The position numbers were made by a program, and so were the translations under genes. Below are positions 42,817 to 52,302 of a stretch of 64,000 nt of DNA, piece by piece. Within the stretch, counting starts at the first letter, position 1. Every line of letters starts with the position of its first letter. The stretch lies in assembly GCF_018986435.1 (NCBI RefSeq), contig NZ_JAHMIN010000026.1, forward strand, positions 1 to 64,000, read 5' to 3'. The notes under the pieces are model-generated. The model searched no databases, was not told the DNA's origin, and saw nothing but the letters and a program-made list of their open reading frames with translations. Source of the DNA: Hahella sp. HN01. GTDB taxonomy: Bacteria > Pseudomonadota > Gammaproteobacteria > Pseudomonadales > Oleiphilaceae.

Positions 42817-43587
42817 TTAACGATAGCGGGCGATAATTTCGTCGATTTTACCTTCGCTGCGCATCTTCGCCAGCGTCTCGTTGAGCAAGTCAACGTACTG
42901 TTGCGGCGTATCCACATTCAACGCCAGATACATCTCCGCCTGGTTGAAAACATAGGCCGGCTGCGGAGAGGGATATCCCGCCTGTTTCGCATAATACGGG
43001 CCGGAATAAGGGCCGGAGATCCACAAGTCGATGTACTTGCCATAAAGACGCTTTAGGTTCAGCGTATCATCATCGATCAGGCTGACGTTCACGCCTTTCT
43101 CAATCAGATACTCGCTGGCGATATCGCCTTTGTATCCGCCCACCCGGTACTTCTTCAGATCCTCAATGCTGGTGATGCTCATGGACTCATTGGGGCGACT
43201 GAACGCCACCCAGGAATCCTCCACCAGCGGCCCCACCCATTTGAACATGCTCTCGCGCTCTTCTGTACGAGTGGTGGAGAATACGCCGCGATAGGCCTTG
43301 CGCTGGGCGTGTTCAAAGGCGTAATGCCAGGCGCGCAGCTTCATGTTGTAAGGCAGTTTGGTGCGTTCGAACAACATTTTCACAATATCCGCCGAGACGC
43401 CGTATATCTGGTCGCCGGAGTGTTCGTACTCACTATTGTTCATGCTCATGTTGTACGGCGGGTAGTTTTCCGTAACTAGAAGAAATGTCTCCACTTTTTC
43501 CGCTGCAGACGCGGCGCCCGCGCACAGAGTCAGCGCCAGCAGTAGAGATTGAAAAGAATGTGCGATCAAAAATTTAAAGACCCGCAT
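42817..43587 (-). CDS. Orphan periplasmic solute-binding protein
   Basis: A 256-residue SBP family 3-like protein. The signal peptide ends at CAGAASAAEK. The mature part begins FLLVTENYPPYNM, has the helix RAWHYAFEHAQRKAYRGVFS (in place of the PWKRA form seen in its three relatives in this window) and the hinge KYRVGGYKGDIASEYL. No transporter genes are adjacent; it may serve sensing. The ligand is unknown. Confidence 0.82.
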   Translation of the reverse strand: MRVFKFLIAHSFQSLLLALTLCAGAASAAEKVETFLLVTENYPPYNMSMNNSEYEHSGDQIYGVSADIVKMLFERTKLPYNMKLRAWHYAFEHAQRKAYRGVFSTTRTEERESMFKWVGPLVEDSWVAFSRPNESMSITSIEDLKKYRVGGYKGDIASEYLIEKGVNVSLIDDDTLNLKRLYGKYIDLWISGPYSGPYYAKQAGYPSPQPAYVFNQAEMYLALNVDTPQQYVDLLNETLAKMRSEGKIDEIIARYR

Positions 43588-43907
43588 TTCGAACAGATGC
43601 TCCCCTTTTGGAAATAGTTTTGCTCAAACTAGTTTGGTTCTTGTTTGGAAGATTCGCCAGTATATCAGCTAATTAGCATAGGAACGCGGAAATAGCGCTG
43701 ACGCGCCGCAATTTCAGCGTTATGATGATCACCTGAAGAGACCGGAAACACCCGAATCCCCCTGACATGCAAAGACAGGGCGAAAATGAATTTAATCGTG
43801 TAAAATTAATTGGCCCAAAGTTGATAAGTACAGCCACATGGGCTATTTACGATAAAGGGAAAGCAGAGCAAACTACTCGGAAATAAAATGGATTTAAGGT
43901 GATGGAC
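43588..43907. other. Intergenic region between divergent genes
   Basis: About 320 bases between the divergent solute-binding protein gene and an unrecognised gene at 43908. It holds a short symmetric AAACTAGTTT (43626-43635) and A/T-rich sequence that should contain both promoters. I found nothing else that can be named. Confidence 0.35.
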
Positions 43908-44597
43908 ATGCCGACTCTGGTGCAAGCAATATTCGGAAGGGGACAAGCCAAACTCAAACGGCTGCTGAAGGACTACCCGCCCTATCAGGCCCCGCATTCA
44001 CAGGAACCGTTTTCCTTAACGATTGAGCAAGCCTACGCCAATCTCAACTACCTGATCGCAGAAAAAGCCAACCGTCTGGTTATTTACGGCGAACTGCTAC
44101 GCAAGTTCGGTCTGGACCTGGACGAAGGGCTGCACAACGCTTCGCCGGAAGCCTTCTTGCGCGATCTTCACGCCTGGGCCTATAAACACTGGCCGGAAGT
44201 CTACGAACCGCATCTGGCGCGAAAAGACATATGGTTGAATTCCAAACGGGACGGCGATCATATTGTTTTCTCCATGTTGATGGACACCGCTATCGCCCTG
44301 GGTGAAATCGTGGTGAAGCATCGCCCGCGCACTTATTGGGGCCTGGATCTAAGCAACAGCAGCTGGCGCCTGCGTTACGTCAGCTATCAGCGGCCGGTAT
44401 TGCTGGGCGTTCCCGACCCATACCAGAATAATGCATTCATGGCGCTGGACTTCGAGAACACCGCCTTCTTCCATTATTCCAATATTCTGGCCACGCCCCA
44501 GCCGGCGCAGCCATTGGGCGTCAAAGTCCTGTACGCCCTGCGCGAAGAAGAAACCCTGACCCAGGACCCCGCCGGCTTGTTCGGCAGACGGGCGTAG
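43908..44597 (+). CDS. Conserved-looking protein of unknown function
   Basis: About 229 residues, soluble, with a helical first third (SLTIEQAYANLNYLIAEKAN) and a C-terminal part rich in aromatic residues and strands (HRPRTYWGLDLSNSSWRLRY, FENTAFFHYSNILATP). No signal peptide, membrane helix or catalytic motif is evident, and I do not recognise a family. ATG 43908 (AAGG eight bases upstream) is preferred to ATG 43902 or GTG 43899. It is followed by a hairpin shared with the convergent esterase gene. Confidence 0.6.
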   Translation: MPTLVQAIFGRGQAKLKRLLKDYPPYQAPHSQEPFSLTIEQAYANLNYLIAEKANRLVIYGELLRKFGLDLDEGLHNASPEAFLRDLHAWAYKHWPEVYEPHLARKDIWLNSKRDGDHIVFSMLMDTAIALGEIVVKHRPRTYWGLDLSNSSWRLRYVSYQRPVLLGVPDPYQNNAFMALDFENTAFFHYSNILATPQPAQPLGVKVLYALREEETLTQDPAGLFGRRA

Positions 44598-44615
44598 CTT
44601 GCGCCGTACGCCCGT
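44588..44615. terminator. Hairpin between convergent genes
   Basis: ACGGGCGTA (44588-44596) pairs with TACGCCCGT (44607-44615). The left arm overlaps the stop codon of the upstream gene, and the convergent esterase gene ends 12 bases beyond. There is no T-run, so termination is inferred from position only. Confidence 0.45.
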
Positions 44616-44626
44616 AGCGTTGTGAG

Positions 44627-45898
44627 TTAGTCGCTGTTCAGGGGTTTCTCCAGGTCAATGACATACAGGGTGTTGGCGTCTACGCGCCCTGTAGCTGGTA
44701 TTATTTTTTGCGCTACATTCCCATTCTGCTCAGCCACCGCGAAATCATCGTCATTGATCACCGCCACTTTGTTGGCATCCATAATCCACAACCCTTCCAG
44801 CTTATCGTGCGGATAATTCATCTGCGCCAGCAAGTCGACCACCAGGGTCTTGCGCACGGGTTGCACGCCCGCCGCCGCAAGCTCGTCCCAGCTTAGCTCC
44901 TCCAACGCCTTACCATTGATTTGCATGCCGGTCTGCGAATCAAAGTCTCCGCTGACGTCCGTCGCCCCACGCAGATCAATTTTATATAAACGCTTATATT
45001 TGGCTTTTTCACCCGCGAACCCGCCGTCCCTTTCCACCATCAGAAACTCATCTTTGGAAATCGCGGCGATTTCCGAGTTGGACAGGTTGTCCGCTTCCTG
45101 ACGATACAGATACTGATGGGCCTCACCTGTCGCAATATCCAACGTCAGAATGCGCGTCAGGGTTTTATTCTTCACCGCTTTTTTAGAGGGATTGAACAGC
45201 GTGGATTGCATGACGCCTACAAGACGTTGCTCATCCGGCGTAATCGCCAGTCCTTCCATGCCGCGATTAGGTCTTCGATTGGCGAACACTTTCGGCAGTT
45301 TACGACCGCCCGTCCCTGTTCCGAACGGATTAAGACGCTCCAGCTCATAGCCTGCAGAAGAGTAATGCACGATATGGGGGCCATATTCATCGCTCACCCA
45401 AAAGCCCCCATCCTTGAGCGCTGCGATACCCTCAGGATCAAGTCCGTAGGGATCGAAACCCAGTACGCGACCAGCGTAATCATAAGGCGTTTCCCCCGTC
45501 GCCCCCATGCCTTCCGGGTTAGGCAGCCCCGTAATAGGCTCACCGCCGGGCGCATGCAGGGTCAGCGTGCGTGCAATTCGCAGCTCGCCATTGCCGAGGC
45601 GCTCCACTTCAGCGATACGTGGCGAGTAACCTGGCACAGGGAACTTTTTACCTTTCCCCTCTGGCCCATCAAAGTCCACATTGGGACCACGATCCGTCAA
45701 GACATAGAAATGGTTGGGTTTAAGGGGGTGTCCCGTCATGGCGGAGCCAAATCCGCCATTGCGTACTTCCACGCCATTATCCAGTTTCTTTATTACCGAA
45801 TAGGCGAGCGCGCCGACCAGTTCTTCCTGCGCTGACGCGGTGGCGACAATAGCGCTCAAACAGAACGTAAATGCGCCCTTACTGAGAAATGTTCGCAT
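44627..45898 (-). CDS. Secreted phytase-like esterase domain protein
   Basis: A 423-residue periplasmic or secreted protein: signal peptide RTFLSKGAFTFCLSAIVATA, then a beta-propeller-like phytase-type esterase domain (GGFGSAMTGHPLKPNHFYVL, TDRGPNVDF, PNPEGMGATGETPYDY, DGGFWVSDEYGPHIV, GMEGLAITPDEQRL). The family is calcium-dependent in the propeller phytases, but many members have no known substrate. It is divergent from the di-heme cytochrome genes with about 260 bases between. Function beyond the fold is uncertain. Confidence 0.82.
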   Translation of the reverse strand: MRTFLSKGAFTFCLSAIVATASAQEELVGALAYSVIKKLDNGVEVRNGGFGSAMTGHPLKPNHFYVLTDRGPNVDFDGPEGKGKKFPVPGYSPRIAEVERLGNGELRIARTLTLHAPGGEPITGLPNPEGMGATGETPYDYAGRVLGFDPYGLDPEGIAALKDGGFWVSDEYGPHIVHYSSAGYELERLNPFGTGTGGRKLPKVFANRRPNRGMEGLAITPDEQRLVGVMQSTLFNPSKKAVKNKTLTRILTLDIATGEAHQYLYRQEADNLSNSEIAAISKDEFLMVERDGGFAGEKAKYKRLYKIDLRGATDVSGDFDSQTGMQINGKALEELSWDELAAAGVQPVRKTLVVDLLAQMNYPHDKLEGLWIMDANKVAVINDDDFAVAEQNGNVAQKIIPATGRVDANTLYVIDLEKPLNSD

Positions 45899-46161
45899 AG
45901 TGATTCCTTAAAGAAGACGTTAAGCCCTCTTCTGATATCAACCTTGCATGACAAATTCATGAAAATTTATCATTTTTTGAACAACTCTCTGAAAAATAAG
46001 CAATAAACTCTCACGGTTTCACAGAAACATGAACTATAGTTAATGCGTGCGCGAAGGACATTCATTTTGCGTGCGGCCGATCAGTACCTCGTTAGCTAAC
46101 TGGCGGCGATAACAACTAAAGATACCAATCCGCTTTTCAGGGACATCCAGGACTGTACACA

Positions 46162-47916
46162 ATGCTTTGCTGTTCATTCGGCCGCGGTTTACTGCGCGCC
46201 TTGCCCAGACATTCCTTATTACGCGGCGACGCCAAATCGCCACTCTCCAGTTCTCCCACTCTGCGTGCGCGGCGCTTGGTTCTGGCGGTATGCGCGCCGG
46301 CGTTGCTACTCAGCGTCGCCGCCTGCCGGCAGACTGAGGAGGCCACGGACACAACGCCAGATGCGCCTAATACAGGTAGGCCAGAGGTGGTTCATTTGCA
46401 ACAAGGCTGGTCCAACGCCACCCGGGACCAGGCTCAGTTCGCCTCTTTCGGTTCGCGCATCGTTCCCTATGACTGGCTTCTACATCTGGAACAGGCGGAT
46501 AACGCAGCGCCGTTCCTGGCCGCTGCGCATATGGATGAACTGGGATTCCTGAGCGCGCCGGCGTCCGAACACAACCCTGACGCACTGCCTGTAGGCTTCG
46601 CCAAAGATGTGGACGCCAACGGAGTCGCCTGGGCGGGATTGGGATGCGCCGCCTGCCATACGGCGGAAGTGCGTTATCAGGGAAAAAGCATCCGTATTGA
46701 CGGCGGCTCAGCGCTGATCAACTACAGCGGCCTGGAATTCGCTATTCGCGACAGCATACAAGCGACGCTGGCGCAACCCGAGAAATTCTCCCGCTTCGCA
46801 AAAGCGTTATCAGCCGAATCAGAAGCACAACTGAAAGCAGCCCTACAGCAGCGCCTGGACTATTTCTCAGAGCGTTTCGCCATGAACAGCACCGAGGTCC
46901 CCTACGGTCGCGGAAGGCTGGATGCATTCGGGCAGATCTTTAACGTGGTCACCTCTGAAATCACTCATCAACCGGAAAACCGCCGCTCGCCCGATGCGCC
47001 AGTAAGCTTTCCCGTACTCTGGGGCACTCCACGCATGGATCTGGTGCAATGGAACGGCTCCGCCAGCAACGCCGCTCCAGGACCATTGGCGCAAAACGTG
47101 ACTACCGCGTTAGCGGTATATGGCGCAGCGACTGTAGATGGCCACAGCGAACTGCCCGGTTATCCCAGCAGCGTCAATTTCGGCAATCTGGGCGATATTC
47201 AAAAGCGCAATGAAGCCCTGCTGGCGCCGAAGTGGCCGGAATCGATTCTTGGCAAGTTGGATACGCAGCGAGTAGAGCAAGGGCGCAGTCTATACGCGGA
47301 ACGCTGTCTCTCCTGCCATACGCTGACGGACCACAACGCGCCTGACGCGAAGATCAATGTCGCTCTGACGCCGCTTGATGAAGTCGGCACCGACCCGAAA
47401 ATGGCCATGAATTTCCTGCTCGCCAGCGCACAAAGCGGACCTTATCAGGGACGAAAGCTGATGGTATTCGGCGGCGCGGCGCTCGGAGCGACGGAGCCCA
47501 GCATCAAGCTGGTCATTCACGCCGCCATCGGGGCCATCGTGCGTCATCCCATCGCCGCCACTCTGGATGTCGCGGAAGCCTCACATCCCAGCGGCAAACC
47601 CAGCGCGACGGCGATCCCACGCTATTACAAAGGGCGCCCGCTGGATGGCGTCTGGTCGTCCGCTCCCTATCTGCATAACGGCTCCGTTCCCAACCTGCAA
47701 TCACTGCTGTCGCCGCCGGAACAACGCCCGCAAACATTCTATGTCGGCGATCGTGAGTTCGATCCCGTTAAGGTTGGCGCCAGCACACAACAGGTTCCCG
47801 GCGCGACGCTGTTCGACACGCGTCTGCCCGGAAACAGCAATGCAGGGCACGTATTTGGCGTGGATCTGAGCGCTGACGAAAAGCAGGCGCTGCTCGAATA
47901 TCTGAAATCTCTATAA
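46162..47916 (+). CDS. RoxA-like di-heme cytochrome c, predicted lipoprotein
   Basis: A 584-residue protein. After a basic start comes a hydrophobic segment with a lipobox (LLSVAAC, cysteine near residue 55), so it is probably a lipid-anchored periplasmic protein. Two haem c motifs are visible: CAACH (162-166) and CLSCH (382-386). Late in the sequence comes the MauG/RoxA-type block RPLDGVWSSAPYLHNGSVPNL, with LPGNSNAGHVFG near the end. RoxA proteins are rubber dioxygenases, while most relatives are annotated as di-heme peroxidases; the substrate here is unknown. It is followed by a second member of the family. Confidence 0.82.
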   Translation: MLCCSFGRGLLRALPRHSLLRGDAKSPLSSSPTLRARRLVLAVCAPALLLSVAACRQTEEATDTTPDAPNTGRPEVVHLQQGWSNATRDQAQFASFGSRIVPYDWLLHLEQADNAAPFLAAAHMDELGFLSAPASEHNPDALPVGFAKDVDANGVAWAGLGCAACHTAEVRYQGKSIRIDGGSALINYSGLEFAIRDSIQATLAQPEKFSRFAKALSAESEAQLKAALQQRLDYFSERFAMNSTEVPYGRGRLDAFGQIFNVVTSEITHQPENRRSPDAPVSFPVLWGTPRMDLVQWNGSASNAAPGPLAQNVTTALAVYGAATVDGHSELPGYPSSVNFGNLGDIQKRNEALLAPKWPESILGKLDTQRVEQGRSLYAERCLSCHTLTDHNAPDAKINVALTPLDEVGTDPKMAMNFLLASAQSGPYQGRKLMVFGGAALGATEPSIKLVIHAAIGAIVRHPIAATLDVAEASHPSGKPSATAIPRYYKGRPLDGVWSSAPYLHNGSVPNLQSLLSPPEQRPQTFYVGDREFDPVKVGASTQQVPGATLFDTRLPGNSNAGHVFGVDLSADEKQALLEYLKSL

Positions 47917-47955
47917 CAACGCAATAAGAACGAAATAGGTGCGAAAGGAAAGGAT

Positions 47956-50274
47956 ATGACCTCCAAGGGAAGTATGAAGTTTGTCCAGCAAAAACGCAGC
48001 GCGCCGCTGCGACTGATCAAATGGCTAACGCTCGCCGTTATCGTATTGGTCGTCGCCGCATGCGCCGGGTTCGCCTGGTTTGTGCTGTATCCCAATAACA
48101 GCCTGCCGGCAGCGGAGCCTGTCGATAAATATGTGTATCTGGATCAGGGCTGGGATGGGGACAACGCGTCCTTGCGGGAACTTTACTATTACACTCCGCA
48201 GGGGGTTTCCATGCCCCAGGGCGCATCCGCTGGGGCGGTGCGCTATAACTGGTTCATACACTTGGAGGAGCCATTCAGCGAACAACGTCTGGCGGACCCG
48301 GAACGCATGCGACTTTTCCGCTTTGTCGTCGACCCTGTTCCCAGCGCGGCCAACCCTGATCAACTTCCGTTGGGCTTCAGCAAACACCTTGATCCAGCAA
48401 TCGGCGAGGAAGTACTGGATGTCTCCTGCGCCGCCTGCCATAGCGGCGAACTGCACTATCAACGCGATGGCGTCCGTTATGCCGTGCGCGTCGATGGCGG
48501 TCCCGCCATGCACGCGCTCACCAGCATGGAGCGCGGCGCGTTTGCGCCGACTTTGGTGGCCTCTCTGTTTTATACCGCCGTCAATCCCTGGAAATTCGAC
48601 CGCTTTGCGCAGAAAGTGCTGAGCGATCGCTACCCGGAAGGCAAAGATGAGCTGCGCTCCGCCTTGTGGAGCAGTGTCGGCGGGTTTGTCGGCGCAGGCC
48701 AGAACAACCCTCTGCGTAAACTCTACCCGGTGAATGAAGGCTACGGCCGCACCGACGCCCTGGGCCGCATCGGCAATACACTGTTCGGCGACCACCTGAG
48801 CGCGTCCAACTATCAAGTCGGCGCAGCGCCAGTCAGCTATCCCTACCTGTGGGATATCTGGAAATTCAACTGGGTGCAGTATAACGGCTCGGTGGCGCAG
48901 CCTCTGGCGCGCAATATTGGCGAGGCGCTTGGCGTCGGCGCGCGCATTGATCTGGTCAACGCCGACGGCTCCCCCGTCCCTCCCGGCGAGCGCTTCCACA
49001 GCGCCGTGCGTATCGAAGATCTCGCCCGTATCGAAAGCGCATTGCAAACGCTCAAGGCGCCCACCTGGCCGGAAGAAGTATTCGGTCCCGTGGATCAAGA
49101 CCTCGCCGCCCAGGGCGAAGGATTGTTCCGACGCTATTGCCAGGGTTGTCATGGTCCTCATGAAGCCAATGTCGCCGATCTGGAGATCAATGCGCCCCTG
49201 AAACCCGCTCCCTGGTCGGAATGGATGATTTCCGTAGCGCCGCTCAGTGTGGTCGGCACCGATCCCAGCGCCGCCCAGGCCTTTATCGACAAGCACTATG
49301 ACCTGTCAGCGACCGGATTGAGCAATCAGGATATCGACGACGCTTTACGCCCTTTGTTTACGCAACGCCTGATCCGTGAGGTGCGCGCCGGACTGAGACA
49401 GATCATCGCACTGCGCCAGGAGCGGGAGTTGCCTCTTGGCGACCTGCCGGAGCTGCTGGCGGCTTACCCCGCCAACGACGTCGTTCCCGTCGTCGCGCCG
49501 ATTGGCGATTTCTCCGCTATTGCCGCAGCGCTTAACAGTCTGTCCACACAAGAAGATAGCGCTTCCTCGAAAACGTCCTATCGTCCCCATTACGTGGAAA
49601 GCTGCGACTTGCTCTGCCTTAACGGGAAATTGTTAAGACTCACCCAACAGGGAACCAAAGACATCGACAACCTGCTGGCGAAGCAGGACATCCACAGACT
49701 GTCGGAAGGTTTGGCGCTAAATCTCATTGGCGTCCTGGTGAAAAACCGTTACTACGCCGACAACAATATCGACTATGCGCAGCGCCAATGCCTGGAAGGC
49801 TTCGGCACGCTTGACCTGCCGCAGGAAGTCGCAGGTTATAAGCCACGCCCTCTGGCGGGAGTCTGGGCGACGCCGCCCTTCCTGCACAACGGCTCGGTGC
49901 CAAATCTCTATCAGCTGTTATCGCCGCCCGAGCAGCGGGAAAGCCGTTTTCAGGTGGGCTACAGAGATTTCGATCCCCAACGCGTCGGCTTCGTTTCACA
50001 GCCGCCACAGGGCGCAGACGCCAACGGCTTTTGGTTCGACACCCGTTTGCCCGGCAACAGCAACAGCGGTCACGCGTTCTCCGCCTCCGTGACGGATTGG
50101 CGCGCGTTCCTGCGGGACTCGGAGGCGAATCCGCTGCCCAAAGGCGTCATCGGCCCCATGCTCACGGAGAAGCAGCGCATGGCGATTATCGAGTATCTGA
50201 AAGTGCATCGTGATGCGCCGGAAACGCCTCTGGAATTCAGGCCTCCCGGATGCGCGACAGCCTCGGCAAACTGA
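47956..50274 (+). CDS. RoxA-like di-heme cytochrome c, membrane-anchored
   Basis: A 772-residue protein with an N-terminal transmembrane anchor (LIKWLTLAVIVLVVAACAGF), haem motifs CAACH (158-162) and CQGCH (394-398), and the diagnostic RPLAGVWATPPFLHNGSVPN and LPGNSNSGHAF blocks. It has an extra region of about 190 residues compared with the preceding gene, including a CDLLCLNGK cysteine pair. The tandem placement 39 bases downstream suggests one operon. Electron transfer between the two, or a shared oxidative substrate, is an inference. Confidence 0.82.
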   Translation: MTSKGSMKFVQQKRSAPLRLIKWLTLAVIVLVVAACAGFAWFVLYPNNSLPAAEPVDKYVYLDQGWDGDNASLRELYYYTPQGVSMPQGASAGAVRYNWFIHLEEPFSEQRLADPERMRLFRFVVDPVPSAANPDQLPLGFSKHLDPAIGEEVLDVSCAACHSGELHYQRDGVRYAVRVDGGPAMHALTSMERGAFAPTLVASLFYTAVNPWKFDRFAQKVLSDRYPEGKDELRSALWSSVGGFVGAGQNNPLRKLYPVNEGYGRTDALGRIGNTLFGDHLSASNYQVGAAPVSYPYLWDIWKFNWVQYNGSVAQPLARNIGEALGVGARIDLVNADGSPVPPGERFHSAVRIEDLARIESALQTLKAPTWPEEVFGPVDQDLAAQGEGLFRRYCQGCHGPHEANVADLEINAPLKPAPWSEWMISVAPLSVVGTDPSAAQAFIDKHYDLSATGLSNQDIDDALRPLFTQRLIREVRAGLRQIIALRQERELPLGDLPELLAAYPANDVVPVVAPIGDFSAIAAALNSLSTQEDSASSKTSYRPHYVESCDLLCLNGKLLRLTQQGTKDIDNLLAKQDIHRLSEGLALNLIGVLVKNRYYADNNIDYAQRQCLEGFGTLDLPQEVAGYKPRPLAGVWATPPFLHNGSVPNLYQLLSPPEQRESRFQVGYRDFDPQRVGFVSQPPQGADANGFWFDTRLPGNSNSGHAFSASVTDWRAFLRDSEANPLPKGVIGPMLTEKQRMAIIEYLKVHRDAPETPLEFRPPGCATASAN

Positions 50275-50482
50275 GCGCCGAGCGGCGCTTGCAGCGTCTG
50301 ACGGTGAAGAAAAGAGGCCTACAAAGGGGGCTTGCAACAGCCTGCTGTTAAGTCGACAATGCGGCCTTTATTGGTAATACTAACCGACTATTGCGCCTTT
50401 CCTCCGGCGTACGCTAGGAGAGGGCATGGAAGCTATTTCTTCCAAAGGAACATAAGTTAGTCAACTTTTTGGAGATGGCCAA

Positions 50483-52225
50483 ATGCCTCGCCATAGCTAT
50501 ACGCTAGCTTGCTTAGTGTTTGTGTTGCTTTTTGCCCGAAGTTTGGAGGCGGCCGATGGCGTGCCTCCGTTCAACGTGGACAAAGGCCTCGACATGGCAG
50601 GGCTGACGCCGCATCTGGCGTTGCTGGAGGACCCATCGCAATCCCTGCGCTTTGAAGAAGTCAGCTCCCCTGAATTCGCCGACCGCTTTAAATCCACGGG
50701 AGGCCAATCCCCTAATTTCGGCTTTTCAGAATCCGCCTGGTGGGTCAAATTCACGCTGCATAACACCACTGCGGAAGAGTTAGCGGTCACGTTACGCCAG
50801 GACTATCCTCTGATCGATCACCTGACGCTTTGGGAGCCACTGGCTGACGGTTCCTGGAAACGCCACGCCACAGGCGACCGCCTCTCTTTCTACTCCAGAG
50901 ACGTCGAGCACCGCGACTACTTATTTCCTCTGAAGCTGCCAGCCAATGCGTCCTACACCTACTACATGCGCTTCAGCAGCGACGGCTCCATGAACATCGG
51001 CCTGTCCCTGTATGCGCCAGATGCTCTGCTGGAACATATCGGCAAGGAGCAACTCGCCTACGGCGCTTACTACGGCGGCTTCCTGGTCCTCGTTATCTAT
51101 AATTTTTTCATGTTTATCGCGGTTCGCGACCGCACTTTCGCTCACTATCTGCTGTACGTCACCAGTTATGGCCTGTATATGGCGGTGCATAACGGACTGA
51201 CGTTCCAGTTTTTGTGGCCGAATTTTCCCTGGTTCGCCAATCACAGCCTGTTGATCCTGCTGATTCTTTCCTTGCTGGGAGCGTTACAGTTCGCCCGCTC
51301 GATTCTGGTGACGCAGCAAATTGCGCCCCGAACCGACTTCGCCGCCAGAGTGTTGGAGTGGCTGATGCTGATCAGCCTGGCCTGTACGCCGTTCTTTACC
51401 TACCACACGATGATCGTGCCGATATCCCTGCTGACCTTCGTCATCGCCGCCCAATTACTGTTGATGGGCGTACTGGCGTTAATGGCGGGATCGCGCCCTG
51501 CGCGCTATTACATGACCGCCTGGACGGCGCTGTTGATCGGCGTGCTGGCCTACATGCTGAAAACCTTTGGCCTGCTGCCCCATAACGTGCTGACCCAGAA
51601 CGGCTTTCAGATCGGCTCACTGACGGAAATGGTGTTGCTGTCTCTGGCGCTGAGTAGCCGGGTCAACGAACTGCAGCGTAAAACCTACACGGACGCCCTG
51701 ACCGGCCTGTTCAACCGCCGCCATTTCGATGACAAGTTCGCAACGGAATTTCATCGCGCTCAACAAAGCAAACAGCCGCTGACTCTGCTGGTCATCGATA
51801 TCGACTGCTTCAAGCAGTTCAACGACACTTACGGCCACAACGTCGGCGACCATGCGTTGAAGGAGGTCGCCCGCATACTGGCGAAAGGCGTACGTAAGCC
51901 GAACTGTCCCTGCCGTTACGGCGGCGAAGAGTTCGCTGTCATCCTGCCCAATACCGACCACGAAGCCGCCATGAGCCTGGCCAATCGCCTCAGAGTCAAA
52001 GTGGCGGAAGAAACCGAGTCTGGCTACAAGCTATCCATCAGCGTTGGTGTGGCGAGTATGAATCACGATGAATTCGACTGCCCCAACAAACTGTTCGAAC
52101 GCGCGGACTACGCGCTGTACACGGCGAAACAGCAGGGCCGCAACAGAGTGGTGGATTATCGCTCCTGCGCCCCGCGCCGGGAGTCGGATACATCGAAAGA
52201 AGGTCTGGTGGGCGCTGAGAGCTGA
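50483..52225 (+). CDS. 7TMR-DISM diguanylate cyclase
   Basis: A 580-residue protein: signal-like N-terminus, a periplasmic 7TMR-DISM extracellular domain (WWVKFTLHNTTAEELAV, then ASYTYYMRFSSDGSMNIGL), seven membrane helices (residues about 190-395) and a GGDEF domain with TDALTGLFNRRHFD and the active-site motif RYGGEEFAVIL. The cyclase makes c-di-GMP. The residue that should complete the product-inhibition RxxD site reads RKPN, so feedback inhibition is probably absent. It lies about 210 bases after the cytochromes, with its own upstream region. Confidence 0.9.
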   Translation: MPRHSYTLACLVFVLLFARSLEAADGVPPFNVDKGLDMAGLTPHLALLEDPSQSLRFEEVSSPEFADRFKSTGGQSPNFGFSESAWWVKFTLHNTTAEELAVTLRQDYPLIDHLTLWEPLADGSWKRHATGDRLSFYSRDVEHRDYLFPLKLPANASYTYYMRFSSDGSMNIGLSLYAPDALLEHIGKEQLAYGAYYGGFLVLVIYNFFMFIAVRDRTFAHYLLYVTSYGLYMAVHNGLTFQFLWPNFPWFANHSLLILLILSLLGALQFARSILVTQQIAPRTDFAARVLEWLMLISLACTPFFTYHTMIVPISLLTFVIAAQLLLMGVLALMAGSRPARYYMTAWTALLIGVLAYMLKTFGLLPHNVLTQNGFQIGSLTEMVLLSLALSSRVNELQRKTYTDALTGLFNRRHFDDKFATEFHRAQQSKQPLTLLVIDIDCFKQFNDTYGHNVGDHALKEVARILAKGVRKPNCPCRYGGEEFAVILPNTDHEAAMSLANRLRVKVAEETESGYKLSISVGVASMNHDEFDCPNKLFERADYALYTAKQQGRNRVVDYRSCAPRRESDTSKEGLVGAES

Positions 52226-52302
52226 TCAAAGCCTGTCACCGCAGCGGCGATGATGGTTACGCCAAGGAATAGGAACTATTCATGAGAACAGTTCCTGACG
52301 AT

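Noticed and set aside
48025-49296. A 423-codon open frame on the minus strand
   Set aside because: It is antisense to the second RoxA-like cytochrome, whose haem motifs and family blocks make the + strand clearly coding.
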